26,623 nucleotides of DNA, from the NCBI GenBank assembly GCA_910577795.1, contig CAJTNW010000013.1, positions 1 through 26,623 of the forward strand, in the 5' to 3' direction. Under the pieces are notes generated by a model. The model had not been told where the DNA came from. It searched no databases and saw only the letters and a program-made list of their open reading frames with translations. The translations under genes were made by a program, and so were the position numbers. The DNA comes from an uncultured Christensenella sp. GTDB taxonomy: Bacteria; Bacillota; Clostridia; Christensenellales; UBA3700. Each line of letters starts with the position of its first letter. The stretch's first letter is position 1. This document shows positions 7,462 through 15,698 of this stretch, piece after piece.

Positions 7462-7560
7462 TATTTTGTATGATAAATATAGTTAAATTTTTAAATTAAT
7501 ATCGATTTTTGATAGAATTATTGCATTAAAAGTATATTTTTTAAAATTTTGACTTTACAC

Positions 7561-7597
7561 AAAAAAATAGCACTAAATTGCAAGCAATTTAGTGCTT
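7561..7597. terminator. Intrinsic terminator of the iscR-nifS-nifU operon
   Basis: A perfect 13-bp inverted repeat (7569-7581 with 7584-7596) begins 16 bases after the nifU stop and is followed on the minus strand by ATTTTTTT. The plus-strand side has a weaker TATATTTTT, so it may also end the putative short plus-strand RNA from 7429. The stretch 7462-7560 is AT-rich and I see nothing in it. Confidence 0.85.
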
Positions 7598-7612
7598 ATA
7601 TTTTTAGATAGT

Positions 7613-7984
7613 TTATACATTTTTCTTACCGCGATAATCTTCAACGGCTTTTTTAATTGCTTCTTCTGCCAAAACTGAGCAATGTATTTTTTGTGGTGGC
7701 AAACCTTGAAGTGTTTCTACAACATCTTTATTTTTTATGTTTAAAGCCTCGTCCAAAGTTTTACCAATAACCATTTGAGTTGCAACTGAACTACTAGCAA
7801 TAGCAGCAGCACAACCAAAAGTCCTAAATTTGGCATCAGTTATAACATCGTTATCAATTTTTAAACTGATTTCCATAATATCACCACAAGAGGCATTGCC
7901 AACTTTGCCAACACCATCTGCATTTTCTATAAAACCAACATTCTTTGGTTCAGCAAATTCTTGCATTACTCTTTCGTTATACAT
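7613..7984 (-). CDS. nifU: Fe-S cluster scaffold protein, NifU/IscU N-terminal type
   Basis: This scaffold assembles Fe-S clusters from sulfide supplied by the neighbouring desulfurase. The 123 aa are one IscU-type domain without the C-terminal Nfu domain of full NifU. All ligands are present: C33 and D35 in GNASCGD, C58 in TFGCAAAIASSS, and C102 in KIHCSVLAEEAI. LPPQK at 95-99 corresponds to the chaperone-binding LPPVK loop of IscU. The ATG overlaps the nifS stop by 8 nt, so translation is coupled, and an operon terminator follows. The sequence is of the IscU/NifU kind rather than the SUF-type SufU, which has an insertion. Confidence 0.95.
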   Translation of the reverse strand: MYNERVMQEFAEPKNVGFIENADGVGKVGNASCGDIMEISLKIDNDVITDAKFRTFGCAAAIASSSVATQMVIGKTLDEALNIKNKDVVETLQGLPPQKIHCSVLAEEAIKKAVEDYRGKKNV

Positions 7985-9167
7985 ATTTATTTTCTCCTTT
8001 TTTCTTTAAAAATAATGGTGATAATTCTCTTAAATCTTGCACAATTTTAACAAGATTTTCTATACAATAATCTATTTCTTCTTTAGTGTTATTTTTGCCA
8101 AAACTAAATCTTAATGAACCATGTGCAAGTTCAATTGCTCTGCCAGTTGCAAGCAGTACATACGATGGCTCTAAACTACCTGAAGAACAAGCAGAACCGC
8201 TTGAAACAGATATGCCTGCTAAATCTAGTCTTAATAGCAATGACTCACCTTCTATAAACTCAAAACTAAAGTTAGCATTAGACGGCAAACATTTGTCAGA
8301 TTTAGTACCATTATAATAAACATTATCTATTTTACTTTCCACTTCTTTGATAAAATAATTGCGAAGTTCAGATACATATTTATTATTTTTGTCTATATCC
8401 CTAGTTGCAATTTCTATTGCTTTGCCTAGTCCAACAATACCGGGAGTATTTAATGTGCCAGCGCGCATATTTCTTTCTTGCTCGCCACCAGTCATAAAAC
8501 TACCCATTTTTATACCATTGCGTCTGTACAAAGCACCTACACCTTTAGGTCCATAAAATTTGTGAGCCGACATAGAAAGCAAATCAATATTCATTTCCTT
8601 AACATCTATTTTTACATTACCAATTGCTTGCACACTATCTGTATGAAAAATGATATTGTTTTCTTTTGCTATTTTTCCTATAGTTTTTATATCTTGAATT
8701 GTACCTATTTCATTATTTGCTGTCATTACAGAGATTAAAACAGTATCTGGTCTAATTGCACTTTTTAAATCTTCTATACTAATAAAACCTTCATTATCAA
8801 CAGGTAAAAATGTTACATCTGCTAAGCCTTTTTTTTGCAAACTTTCCAAAGTTTTTATCATTGCAGGATGCTCTATGCAAGTTGTAATAATATGTTTACC
8901 TTTATCTTTGTATCCATCTAGTACACCACGTATAGCCCAGTTGTCAGATTCAGTTCCGCCACTTGTAAAATAAACTTCACCTGCTTTGCAACCAATAGCA
9001 TCTGCCACCTGTCTTCTTGCAATATCTATATACTTACCAGCCTCTCTACCATGATAGTGTTGTGAACTGCCGTTTCCATATATATCAGTAAAAAAAGGTA
9101 ACATTTCATTTAACACTTCTTTGCTAGTAGGGGTTGTTGCTTGATGGTCAAAATATATCCTATTCAT
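7977..9167 (-). CDS. nifS: Cysteine desulfurase, NifS/IscS type
   Basis: This PLP enzyme converts cysteine to alanine and passes the sulfur as persulfide to NifU. I place the start at ATG 9167 (396 aa): GGAGG at 9173-9177 lies 5 nt upstream. A longer in-frame reading begins at TTG 9191 and contains the SD itself. Motifs are YFDHQATTP at the N-terminus, GGTESDNWAI (70-79), the PLP lysine K203 in SAHKFYGPKG, and the catalytic C327 in SSGSACSSG on a class I loop. It overlaps the iscR stop by 8 nt and nifU by 8 nt, forming a tight three-gene operon. It probably serves general Fe-S biogenesis, since no nitrogenase gene is present here. Confidence 0.95.
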   Translation of the reverse strand: MNRIYFDHQATTPTSKEVLNEMLPFFTDIYGNGSSQHYHGREAGKYIDIARRQVADAIGCKAGEVYFTSGGTESDNWAIRGVLDGYKDKGKHIITTCIEHPAMIKTLESLQKKGLADVTFLPVDNEGFISIEDLKSAIRPDTVLISVMTANNEIGTIQDIKTIGKIAKENNIIFHTDSVQAIGNVKIDVKEMNIDLLSMSAHKFYGPKGVGALYRRNGIKMGSFMTGGEQERNMRAGTLNTPGIVGLGKAIEIATRDIDKNNKYVSELRNYFIKEVESKIDNVYYNGTKSDKCLPSNANFSFEFIEGESLLLRLDLAGISVSSGSACSSGSLEPSYVLLATGRAIELAHGSLRFSFGKNNTKEEIDYCIENLVKIVQDLRELSPLFLKKKGENKYV

Positions 9168-9558
9168 TTTTTCCTCCGTCACAGATTTCAATTAATTTCA
9201 TATTATCTAAGGAATTATTTATGGTATCATAAAGTTTTTGCCACACTGTATAACACTTGCATTTGTTTTCGCACTCTCCACTAATACAGTCAACAAATTT
9301 CAAATCGTCCTCAAGAACTCTTAATATTTCGCCAACACTAATTTCATTAGGACTTTTTGCAAGCCTATATCCACCACCTGCACCACGTACAGAAATAATT
9401 AGTCCCGACTTTTTTAGTATTGCCATAAGTTGTTCAAGATAAGCCTCTGAAGTCCTTGTACTTTCTGCAATTTGAGCAATACTAACAACTTCGTCATATT
9501 TTACAGCAAGTTCGCACATAGCCTTTAGACCATATCTTGATTTTGATGATAATTTCAT
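9160..9558 (-). CDS. iscR: Rrf2-family Fe-S regulator, IscR-like
   Basis: A 132-aa winged-helix repressor. The N-terminal part (MKLSSKSRYGLKAMCELA, then SIAQIAESTRTSEAYLEQLM) is a typical Rrf2 helix-turn-helix, and VRGAGGGYRLAKSP is the wing. Cysteines C91, C96, C100 and C102 lie where IscR binds its cluster, so it can probably sense Fe-S status and repress its own operon. The arrangement iscR-nifS-nifU and a dyad over the transcription start support this. CymR-type control of cysteine metabolism is the alternative, but CymR usually lacks these cysteines. The SD (TAGGA) is weak and lies inside the operator dyad. Confidence 0.92.
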   Translation of the reverse strand: MKLSSKSRYGLKAMCELAVKYDEVVSIAQIAESTRTSEAYLEQLMAILKKSGLIISVRGAGGGYRLAKSPNEISVGEILRVLEDDLKFVDCISGECENKCKCYTVWQKLYDTINNSLDNMKLIEICDGGKNE

Positions 9559-9567
9559 AAATTAATT

Positions 9568-9584
9568 CCTACTATTTTACTAGG
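9568..9584 (-). promoter_or_regulatory. Putative IscR operator
   Basis: An interrupted dyad CCTAGTAAAATAGTAGG has outer arms CCTA/TAGG and inner TA/TA pairs. It lies right after the iscR -10 and covers the predicted start site near 9582 as well as the weak SD. Binding here would block both initiation and translation. The assignment to IscR is by position. Confidence 0.5.
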
Positions 9585-9588
9585 ATTT

Positions 9589-9617
9589 ATTTTAACATAA
9601 CTTTTTTATTTTGTCAA
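9589..9617 (-). promoter_or_regulatory. SigA promoter of iscR-nifS-nifU
   Basis: Perfect TTGACA (9612-9617), 17-bp spacer and TAAAAT (9589-9594), with an upstream TGT forming an extended -10. This is a strong promoter, as expected for an operon held down by its own repressor. Confidence 0.8.
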
Positions 9618-9699
9618 CAACTTTTGTAAGCATTAAAAACTATTTATTTAGAAAATTTTACTATTTATTGTATAAATAAAAAACACAATTAAAAATATG

Positions 9700-10395
9700 T
9701 TAAACTAAAGAATTTTCAATCAAATATTCTTTCATTTTTTGCAAAGCCTTTTTTTCTATCCTGCTAACATAAGAACGAGAGATTTTCATCATTGTTGCAA
9801 TTTCTATTTGAGTATAAACGGCGGAATTTTGCAATCCATATCTTAGTTTTATAATCTCATATTCCCTATCAGACAGAATTTTTTTCATTATATCAAGCAA
9901 TTTTTCTGCCATAATATCGTTTTCCACTTGTTGAAAAACGCCTTCTTCGTCGGTAGATATAATGTCAATAAAAGATATTTCATTGCCATCTTTATCGTAA
10001 CTTAATGGTTCGTATAGCGACCTATCTTGTATTCGTTTTTTAGATGCACGCAAAGTCATTAAAATTTCGTTTTCAATACATCTTGCTGCATAAGTTGCTA
10101 AGCCCGTACCTTTACCTTTGGAATAGGTTTTTACGGCTTTTATTAATCCAAGTGAACCTACAGAAATCAACTCATCTGTATCATAATAATTATTGTATTT
10201 TTTTACTACGTGTATAACAAGCCTCATATTGTGTTTTATCAATTTATCTCTTGCTTCAATATCTCCTTCTGCTATTTTATCAAGCAGTTCAGATTCAGTT
10301 TTTTTATCTAATGGTTTTGGAAAATTACCATCTGAACCTACATAACAAGTTTGAAAAATAACATTGGATAAAAAGTCAAATACTCCAGCAATCAT
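9700..10395 (-). CDS. sigK: Sporulation sigma factor SigK, with pro-sequence
   Basis: This late mother-cell sigma factor directs coat and cortex genes. The 231 aa include a hydrophobic N-terminus (MIAGVFDFLSNVIFQTC) followed by YVGSDGNFPKPL. This aligns with the pro-sequence and cleavage site of Bacillus pro-SigK (LVS/YVKNNAFPQPL), so processing between about C17 and Y18 is expected. Region 2 spans about 49-118 (GLATYAARCIENEIL) and region 4 about 170-226 (SRSYVSRIEKKALQKM). The gene is uninterrupted: there is no skin element, unlike in B. subtilis and C. difficile. SigE is the alternative, but the N-terminus fits SigK better. SD GAGGTG precedes the ATG. A CATAAAAT at 10485-10492 resembles a SigE -10 but lacks a good -35. 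Confidence 0.9.
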   Translation of the reverse strand: MIAGVFDFLSNVIFQTCYVGSDGNFPKPLDKKTESELLDKIAEGDIEARDKLIKHNMRLVIHVVKKYNNYYDTDELISVGSLGLIKAVKTYSKGKGTGLATYAARCIENEILMTLRASKKRIQDRSLYEPLSYDKDGNEISFIDIISTDEEGVFQQVENDIMAEKLLDIMKKILSDREYEIIKLRYGLQNSAVYTQIEIATMMKISRSYVSRIEKKALQKMKEYLIENSLV

Positions 10396-10541
10396 AAATT
10401 CACCTCATATTTAACTTATTGTACAAAATTAATATAATTACAAAAACCAAGCCTACTGCTTGTATCTTTTTTATAAAAATGTAAATTTTATGAGTTATAA
10501 ACTAATTAAAAACAGCAACATAATATTAAAAATTTAAAAAT

Positions 10542-10574
10542 AAAATATATCCAGAATATATTAAGATATATTTT
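10542..10574. repeat. AT-rich inverted repeat upstream of sigK
   Basis: Perfect 10-bp arms AAAATATATC (10542-10551) and GATATATTTT (10565-10574) with a 13-nt loop, midway between the HU terminator and sigK. It could be a regulator site or chance in AT-rich DNA. The rest of 10396-10596 holds only a 5-bp hairpin at 10448-10462. Confidence 0.3.
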
Positions 10575-10596
10575 GATTATAATTTATAAACAATAA

Positions 10597-10627
10597 AAAA
10601 TAACACTGCTATCCACAGTGTTATTTT
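10597..10627 (-). terminator. Intrinsic terminator of the HU gene
   Basis: A perfect 12-bp stem (10597-10608 with 10616-10627) has a 7-nt loop, and a TTTATTG tract continues on the minus strand. It starts about 20 bp after the HU stop and separates HU from sigK. Confidence 0.85.
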
Positions 10628-10647
10628 ATTTTTTAATAATTAACTAA

Positions 10648-10923
10648 TTATGCATTCAAGAAATCTTTGAAAGATTTAGTTGCTTTAAAGCCAACAGCCT
10701 TGCTTGCAGCAATTTTAATTTCTTCACCAGTGTGAGGGTTACGGCCAGTTCTTTCTGCTTTTTCTTTTAGTTCAAAACTACCTAAACCTTGAACAACAAC
10801 TTTGTCATTCTTTGCTACATTTTCTGTAACTGCTTTAACAAAAGCATCCATAACTTTTGATACGTCTACTTGAGTCATACCAGTTTCTGCTGCAACATTT
10901 GCAATAAGTTCTTTATTAGTCAT
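10648..10923 (-). CDS. hup: DNA-binding protein HU
   Basis: A small nucleoid protein that bends DNA as a dimer. The true start is ATG 10923 (AGGAGG at 10930-10935, 6-nt spacing), giving 91 aa, the usual HU length. A longer in-frame reading begins upstream of the transcript's SD. The N-terminus MTNKELIANVAAETGMTQ, the GLGSFELKEKAER strand and the DNA-binding arm GRNPHTGEEIKIAAS are classic HU. It is monocistronic, with its own promoter and terminator. The leader has an 8-bp stem hairpin near 10950-10972. Confidence 0.97.
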   Translation of the reverse strand: MTNKELIANVAAETGMTQVDVSKVMDAFVKAVTENVAKNDKVVVQGLGSFELKEKAERTGRNPHTGEEIKIAASKAVGFKATKSFKDFLNA

Positions 10924-10983
10924 TTTATTCCTCCTAATTGTACATTCATAAATAATTTTTTTATGAACTTTTATGTTGTCTAA

Positions 10984-11012
10984 ATTATACCATATTATGG
11001 ACAAGTAATCAA
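10984..11012 (-). promoter_or_regulatory. SigA promoter of HU
   Basis: TTGATT (11007-11012), 17-bp spacer and TATAAT (10984-10989) with TGG upstream as an extended -10. It gives a leader of about 55 nt. Between 11013 and 11130 I see neither a gene nor a clear terminator for the helicase. Confidence 0.75.
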
Positions 11013-11130
11013 TAGTTTATAAAATATTATACAATTTTTTGACATAATTTTTGCGTAAAGTATACATATTTTGCATAAACTTAATATTTTTTACTTAACA
11101 TTACAAATTTTAGTACCGATTTTTAAGGGA

Positions 11131-12849
11131 TTATTTATTTTTACTCCTAGAAGAATTAGAGCCTTTTTTGCCATTTCCTCTTGATTTATCTGACTTATTG
11201 CCTTTTTTGTTATTAAAGTTACCAGACTTTTTACTATTATTTACTTGACCTTTACTTTTTGGTTTATTGCTACTTTTTGATTTTTCGCCAGCAACTTCTA
11301 CATTAATTTTTCTACCATTAAATTTTAAGTTTTTTAACGATAATATGTTTTGCTCAAGTCCTTTTTTGACTTCCACAAAACTAAATTTTTCTAAAATTTT
11401 AATATCAACAATATCTTCTTTAGTTATTTTGGCTTTAGATACAACAAAATTACTAATTTCCTCTTCTTTTGCACCATCCATTTCGCCTATTGTTACAAAA
11501 AATCTTGTTGATGGAATTTCCGATTTATTTTCTTTTTTATTTACAGATTTACTTTCTGTCATTTGCATATAACTATTTCCATCAATTACTACAGCCAATA
11601 AATCAAGCGGTGTATAATTTGTTTGGTTTTCTTTATTATACTTATCTAATTCACGAATTAAAAATTCTTTAGTGTTTTCTCTATTTTTATCAATTGTTTT
11701 AAAGATATTGGCTAATTTTTTACTACCAAAATCTTTACTTGCACCTACATTATCCATTTTTTTCATATTTGTTTTTGTTATCCTTTCAAAATTTTCTATT
11801 AAATGTTTTTGTCCTTTTGTATAAAAGGTATAAGCAATTCCTGTTTTCTTTGCTCTTGCTGTTCTTCCTATTCTATGAACATAAAATTCCTCATCAATAG
11901 GAGGGTCAAAGTTAAATATCGCATCAATATCGCTTACGTCTATTCCCCTTGCTACAACGTCTGTTGCAACCAAAATATTAATTTCACCTGCTCTATAACG
12001 TTTCATTATTTTATCACGTTGACTTTGCTTTAAATCCCCATGCAGTCCTTCTGCAACATATCCAAAACTACATAGTATTTTAGTAAGTTCATCAACTCGC
12101 TTTTTGGTATTACAAAAACAAATAGATAATTTATAATCGTATATATCCAATATATCTGTAATAAAAGGCACTTTGTCAGCCTCTTTACATTTTATAGCAA
12201 TTTGCTCTATTTGAGGTTTTTCTTCGCTTTCGCCTACTATTTTAATTGGGTCAGTCTGATATGTTTCTATCATTTCCAAAATTTGCTTTGGCATAGTAGC
12301 ACTAAACAAAGCAAGTTGTTTGTATTTTGGGCAAGCCTTTAAAATTTTGTCAATGTCAGGCTTAAATCCCATATCCAACATTTCATCTGCCTCATCCAAT
12401 GTTACACACTCAATATTGTGCAATTTAATTGTGCGTCTTTCTATATGGTCTAGTGCCCTACCTGGTGTTGCAATTATTATTTGAGGCTTTTTTCTTAAAC
12501 TTGCTAGTTGTCTATCTATATTTTGTCCGCCATAAACTGCACATACCCTTACATTTTCAGTATACTTTAAAAACTTTTTAAATTCATTTGCTATTTGAAT
12601 AACAAGTTCACGCGTAGGACAAAGTATAAGCGATTTTACATCTTTACTTTCCTTTGGAGTGTTAGTTATTATTGGCAAAGCAAAAGCACAGGTCTTACCA
12701 GTACCTGTAGGGGCTTGCGCAACAATATCATGTCCATCTAGCATTGCAGGTATAACTTGAGACTGGATTTGCGTAGGTTCTGTAAATCCCATATCACTTA
12801 TTGCTCTTTTCAATTCTTCTGCAATTTCTAATTCGTTAAAATTTTTCAT
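11131..12849 (-). CDS. dbpA: DEAD-box RNA helicase with DbpA-type RNA-binding domain
   Basis: An ATP-dependent RNA helicase of 572 aa. Core motifs in order are: Q motif (FTEPTQIQ, 22-29), Walker A APTGTGKT (46-53), PTREL (78-82), TPGR (128-131), DEAD (152-155), SAT (183-185), ARGID (300-304) and HRIGRTAR (325-332). Residues about 446-521 form a DbpA C-terminal RRM-like domain (FVTIGEMDGA at its start). The last 50 residues are a Lys/Ser/Asn-rich basic tail, common in cold-adapted and ribosome-assembly helicases. The DbpA domain suggests binding to 23S rRNA, so a role in 50S assembly is likely; CshA/DeaD-like work on mRNA is the alternative. The SD is AAGGA, and a TATAAT at 12900-12905 may be its -10. 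Confidence 0.93.
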   Translation of the reverse strand: MKNFNELEIAEELKRAISDMGFTEPTQIQSQVIPAMLDGHDIVAQAPTGTGKTCAFALPIITNTPKESKDVKSLILCPTRELVIQIANEFKKFLKYTENVRVCAVYGGQNIDRQLASLRKKPQIIIATPGRALDHIERRTIKLHNIECVTLDEADEMLDMGFKPDIDKILKACPKYKQLALFSATMPKQILEMIETYQTDPIKIVGESEEKPQIEQIAIKCKEADKVPFITDILDIYDYKLSICFCNTKKRVDELTKILCSFGYVAEGLHGDLKQSQRDKIMKRYRAGEINILVATDVVARGIDVSDIDAIFNFDPPIDEEFYVHRIGRTARAKKTGIAYTFYTKGQKHLIENFERITKTNMKKMDNVGASKDFGSKKLANIFKTIDKNRENTKEFLIRELDKYNKENQTNYTPLDLLAVVIDGNSYMQMTESKSVNKKENKSEIPSTRFFVTIGEMDGAKEEEISNFVVSKAKITKEDIVDIKILEKFSFVEVKKGLEQNILSLKNLKFNGRKINVEVAGEKSKSSNKPKSKGQVNNSKKSGNFNNKKGNKSDKSRGNGKKGSNSSRSKNK

Positions 12850-12924
12850 TTTTTCCTTTTTATTTTTTTTGATATTTATATCATTTATTTTTTTGTATTA
12901 TTATAAAATTTTCAATTAAAAACA

Positions 12925-12961
12925 CAATACAGTTGCCATATAAAATACGACAACCGTATTG
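12925..12961 (-). terminator. Probable terminator of ppdK
   Basis: An 11-bp stem with one mismatch (12925-12935 with 12951-12961) has a 15-nt loop and is followed on the minus strand by TGTTTTTAATT. It lies about 34 bp after the ppdK stop. An alternative smaller hairpin inside it (AATACG/CGTATT around GTTGT, then TTT) could also terminate. Confidence 0.6.
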
Positions 12962-12994
12962 AATAAAACGTTTTTTAATTAATTTATAACAAAA

Positions 12995-15628
12995 TTACTT
13001 TCTTGGATTTTTAATTGCTGCTTGTGCTGCTGCTAAGCGAGCAATTGGAACTCTAAATGGAGAGCAAGAAACATAATTTAGTCCTACATTGTGACAGAAT
13101 TCAATAGTTGAAGGGTCACCACCGTGCTCACCGCAAATACCAAGTTTGATATTAGGTCTTGTCTTTTTACCATTTTGAATTGCAATTTCTACAAGTTTAC
13201 CTACACCAGTTTGGTCAAGTTTTGCAAATGGGTCAGATTCAAAAATCTTTCTGCTATAATATTCTTCCAAGAATTTACCAGCATCGTCACGAGAGAAACC
13301 AAATGTCATTTGAGTTAAGTCATTTGTACCAAATGAGAAGAACTCAGCCTCTTGTGCAATTTCGTCTGCAGTAATTGCTGCACGAGGAATTTCTATCATT
13401 GTTCCAACCATAAAGTCAACTTTTACACCATGAGATGCCATAACTTTTTCTGCTGTTTTTGTTACAACATTTTTAACATACTTAAGTTCTTTAACATCGC
13501 CAACAAGAGGTATCATAATTTCAGGAATGATATTACCACCTCTCTTAGTGTTAATTTCAATTGCAGCCTCAATAACTGCTTGAGTTTGCATTTCAGCAAT
13601 TTCTGGATAAGTGATGCTTAAACGGCAACCACGATGACCAAGCATTGGGTTCATTTCGTGTAATTCGTCAATTGTTTTCTTTAACTCTTCAAAAGACAAG
13701 CCCATATCTTTAGCCAAAGCCTTAATTTCACTTTCTTTATGAGGTACAAACTCATGTAGAGGTGGGTCTAAGAATCTTATTGTAACAGGTCTATCACCCA
13801 TTGCTTCATACAAACCAATAAAGTCTGCTCTTTGCATTGGCAACAATTTATTTAAAGCCTTACGTCTTTCGTCCTCGTTTTTAGAAACTATCATTTCACG
13901 CATTGCAGGTATTCTGTCTTCTGCAAAGAACATGTGCTCTGTACGGCAAAGACCAATACCCTCTGCACCAAACTCAACTGCTTGTTTTGCATCATTAGGA
14001 GTATCTGCGTTTGTTCTGATTTTTAATGTTCTGCGATGGTCAGCCCATTTCATAATTGTAGCAAACTCACCACTTACTTTTGCATTAACAGTAGCAATTT
14101 GTTCACCATAAATATTACCAGTACTACCATCAATTGAAATATAATCATTTTGAGTATAAACTTTTTTGTTTATTGTTAATGTTTTATCATGTTCATTAAC
14201 AACAATTTCTTGACAACCAGCAACACAGCAAGCACCCATACCACGTGCTACTACTGCTGCGTGTGAAGTCATACCGCCACGTGCAGTCAAAATACCTTCT
14301 GCAGCATACATACCTTCGATATCTTCTGGAGATGTCTCTAGTCTTACAAGTACAACCTTTTCACCTTTTTGTGCTCTTTCAACAGCCTCTGCTGCTGTAA
14401 ATGCAATTTTACCACAAGCAGCACCAGGAGATGCAGGCAAACCTTTGGCAATTGGTTTTGCTTTTTTGATAACTTGGTCATCAAATGTTGGATGTAATAA
14501 AGCATCTAATTGTTTTGGCTCAATTTTTAATAGTGCTTCATCAGTTGAAATCATACCTTCTTCAACTAAATCACAAGCAATTTTTAGTGCAGCACGTGCA
14601 GTTCTTTTACCATTACGAGTTTGTAGCATATACAATTTACCACGTTCAATAGTAAACTCCATATCTTGCATATCTTTGTAGTGGTCTTCAAGTCTTCTTG
14701 CAATTTCAACAAATTGCTCATAAACTGCTTTATTAGTTTCTGCTAGTTGGTCAATAGACATTGGTGTACGAATACCAGCAACAACGTCTTCACCTTGTGC
14801 ATTCATTAGGTATTCACCATAAAGTTTCTTTTCACCAGTTGATGGGTTACGAGTAAAAGCAACACCAGTACCAGATGTATCACCCATATTACCAAATACC
14901 ATTGACTGTACGTTAACTGCAGTACCCCAGTCACTAGGGATATCATTCATTCTTCTATATACAATTGCACGAGGATTATTCCAAGACCTGAAAACTGCTT
15001 TAACAGCGCCAATTAATTGGTCTTTTGGGTCTTGAGGGAAATCTATTCCTTGGTCTTTTTTAAAGTATGCTTTAAATTTAGCAATTAATTCTTTTAAATC
15101 ATCAGCAGTAAGTTCTGTATCAAGTTTAACACCTTTTTCGTCTTTTAATTCGTCTATCATTTTACCAAAGGCTTCTTTACCTACACCGATAACAACATCA
15201 CTATACATTTGAATAAATCTTCTATAGCAGTCATAAGCAAATCTAGGGTCGCCAGTTAAGTCTGCTAAGCCTTCAACACTTACATCATTTAAACCTAAGT
15301 TCAAAATTGTATCCATCATACCTGGCATACTTGCTCTTGAACCAGAACGAACTGATACAAGGAATGGGTTCTTTTTGTCACCAAATTTTTTGCCAGCCAT
15401 TTTTTCAACTTCTTCTAACTTTTGAAAAATTTCTGCAATAATATCGTCATTGATTTTTTCACCATCATTATAATATTGTGTACATGCCTCAGTAGTAATT
15501 GTAAAGCCCTGAGGTACAGGCATACCTAGTCTTGTCATCTCTGCCAAGTTAGCACCCTTACCACCAAACAAAGCACGATTGTTACCGTCTGCTTCCATAA
15601 ATAAATAAACAAACTTCTTATTAGCCAT
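12995..15628 (-). CDS. ppdK: Pyruvate, phosphate dikinase
   Basis: Interconverts pyruvate + ATP + Pi with PEP + AMP + PPi in the cytoplasm, linking glycolysis and gluconeogenesis in anaerobes. I start at ATG 15628 (877 aa); GGAGG at 15634-15638 is 5 nt upstream, and an in-frame TTG at 15640 overlaps the SD. The N-terminal nucleotide-binding domain includes FGGKGANLAEM and SVRSGSRASMPGMMDT. The swinging phosphohistidine is H456 in GGMTSHAAVVARGMG. The C-terminal PEP/pyruvate barrel carries C832 in GICGEHGGDPS. These positions match the Clostridium symbiosum enzyme (H455, C831, 874 aa). The gene lies 70 bp after recO with a possible extended -10 between. No PPDK regulatory kinase gene is nearby. 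Confidence 0.98.
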   Translation of the reverse strand: MANKKFVYLFMEADGNNRALFGGKGANLAEMTRLGMPVPQGFTITTEACTQYYNDGEKINDDIIAEIFQKLEEVEKMAGKKFGDKKNPFLVSVRSGSRASMPGMMDTILNLGLNDVSVEGLADLTGDPRFAYDCYRRFIQMYSDVVIGVGKEAFGKMIDELKDEKGVKLDTELTADDLKELIAKFKAYFKKDQGIDFPQDPKDQLIGAVKAVFRSWNNPRAIVYRRMNDIPSDWGTAVNVQSMVFGNMGDTSGTGVAFTRNPSTGEKKLYGEYLMNAQGEDVVAGIRTPMSIDQLAETNKAVYEQFVEIARRLEDHYKDMQDMEFTIERGKLYMLQTRNGKRTARAALKIACDLVEEGMISTDEALLKIEPKQLDALLHPTFDDQVIKKAKPIAKGLPASPGAACGKIAFTAAEAVERAQKGEKVVLVRLETSPEDIEGMYAAEGILTARGGMTSHAAVVARGMGACCVAGCQEIVVNEHDKTLTINKKVYTQNDYISIDGSTGNIYGEQIATVNAKVSGEFATIMKWADHRRTLKIRTNADTPNDAKQAVEFGAEGIGLCRTEHMFFAEDRIPAMREMIVSKNEDERRKALNKLLPMQRADFIGLYEAMGDRPVTIRFLDPPLHEFVPHKESEIKALAKDMGLSFEELKKTIDELHEMNPMLGHRGCRLSITYPEIAEMQTQAVIEAAIEINTKRGGNIIPEIMIPLVGDVKELKYVKNVVTKTAEKVMASHGVKVDFMVGTMIEIPRAAITADEIAQEAEFFSFGTNDLTQMTFGFSRDDAGKFLEEYYSRKIFESDPFAKLDQTGVGKLVEIAIQNGKKTRPNIKLGICGEHGGDPSTIEFCHNVGLNYVSCSPFRVPIARLAAAQAAIKNPRK

Positions 15629-15672
15629 TTTATCCTCCAACCAAATTTTTCTTATATAATATATCCTACACT

Positions 15673-15681
15673 ATTTTACCA
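15673..15681 (-). promoter_or_regulatory. Possible ppdK promoter (extended -10)
   Basis: TGG followed by TAAAAT on the minus strand, in the 70-bp recO-ppdK gap. No convincing -35 lies 17 bp upstream. It would give ppdK a leader of about 40 nt. ppdK may otherwise depend on readthrough from recO, since no terminator separates them. Confidence 0.35.
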
Positions 15682-15698
15682 TATATTACAAGTATTTT

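Noticed and set aside
9168..9191. TTG start of nifS, eight residues upstream
   Set aside because: The SD of ATG 9167 lies inside this extension, and NifS proteins begin close to the YFDHQATTP motif.
10396..10500. SigE-type promoter for sigK
   Set aside because: CATAAAAT at 10485-10492 and TGTACAAT nearer the gene resemble the -10, but neither has an ATATT-type -35 at 13-15 bp.
10924..11004. 27-residue N-terminal extension of HU
   Set aside because: It would start upstream of the SD and overlap the promoter -10; the 91-aa form is the normal HU length.
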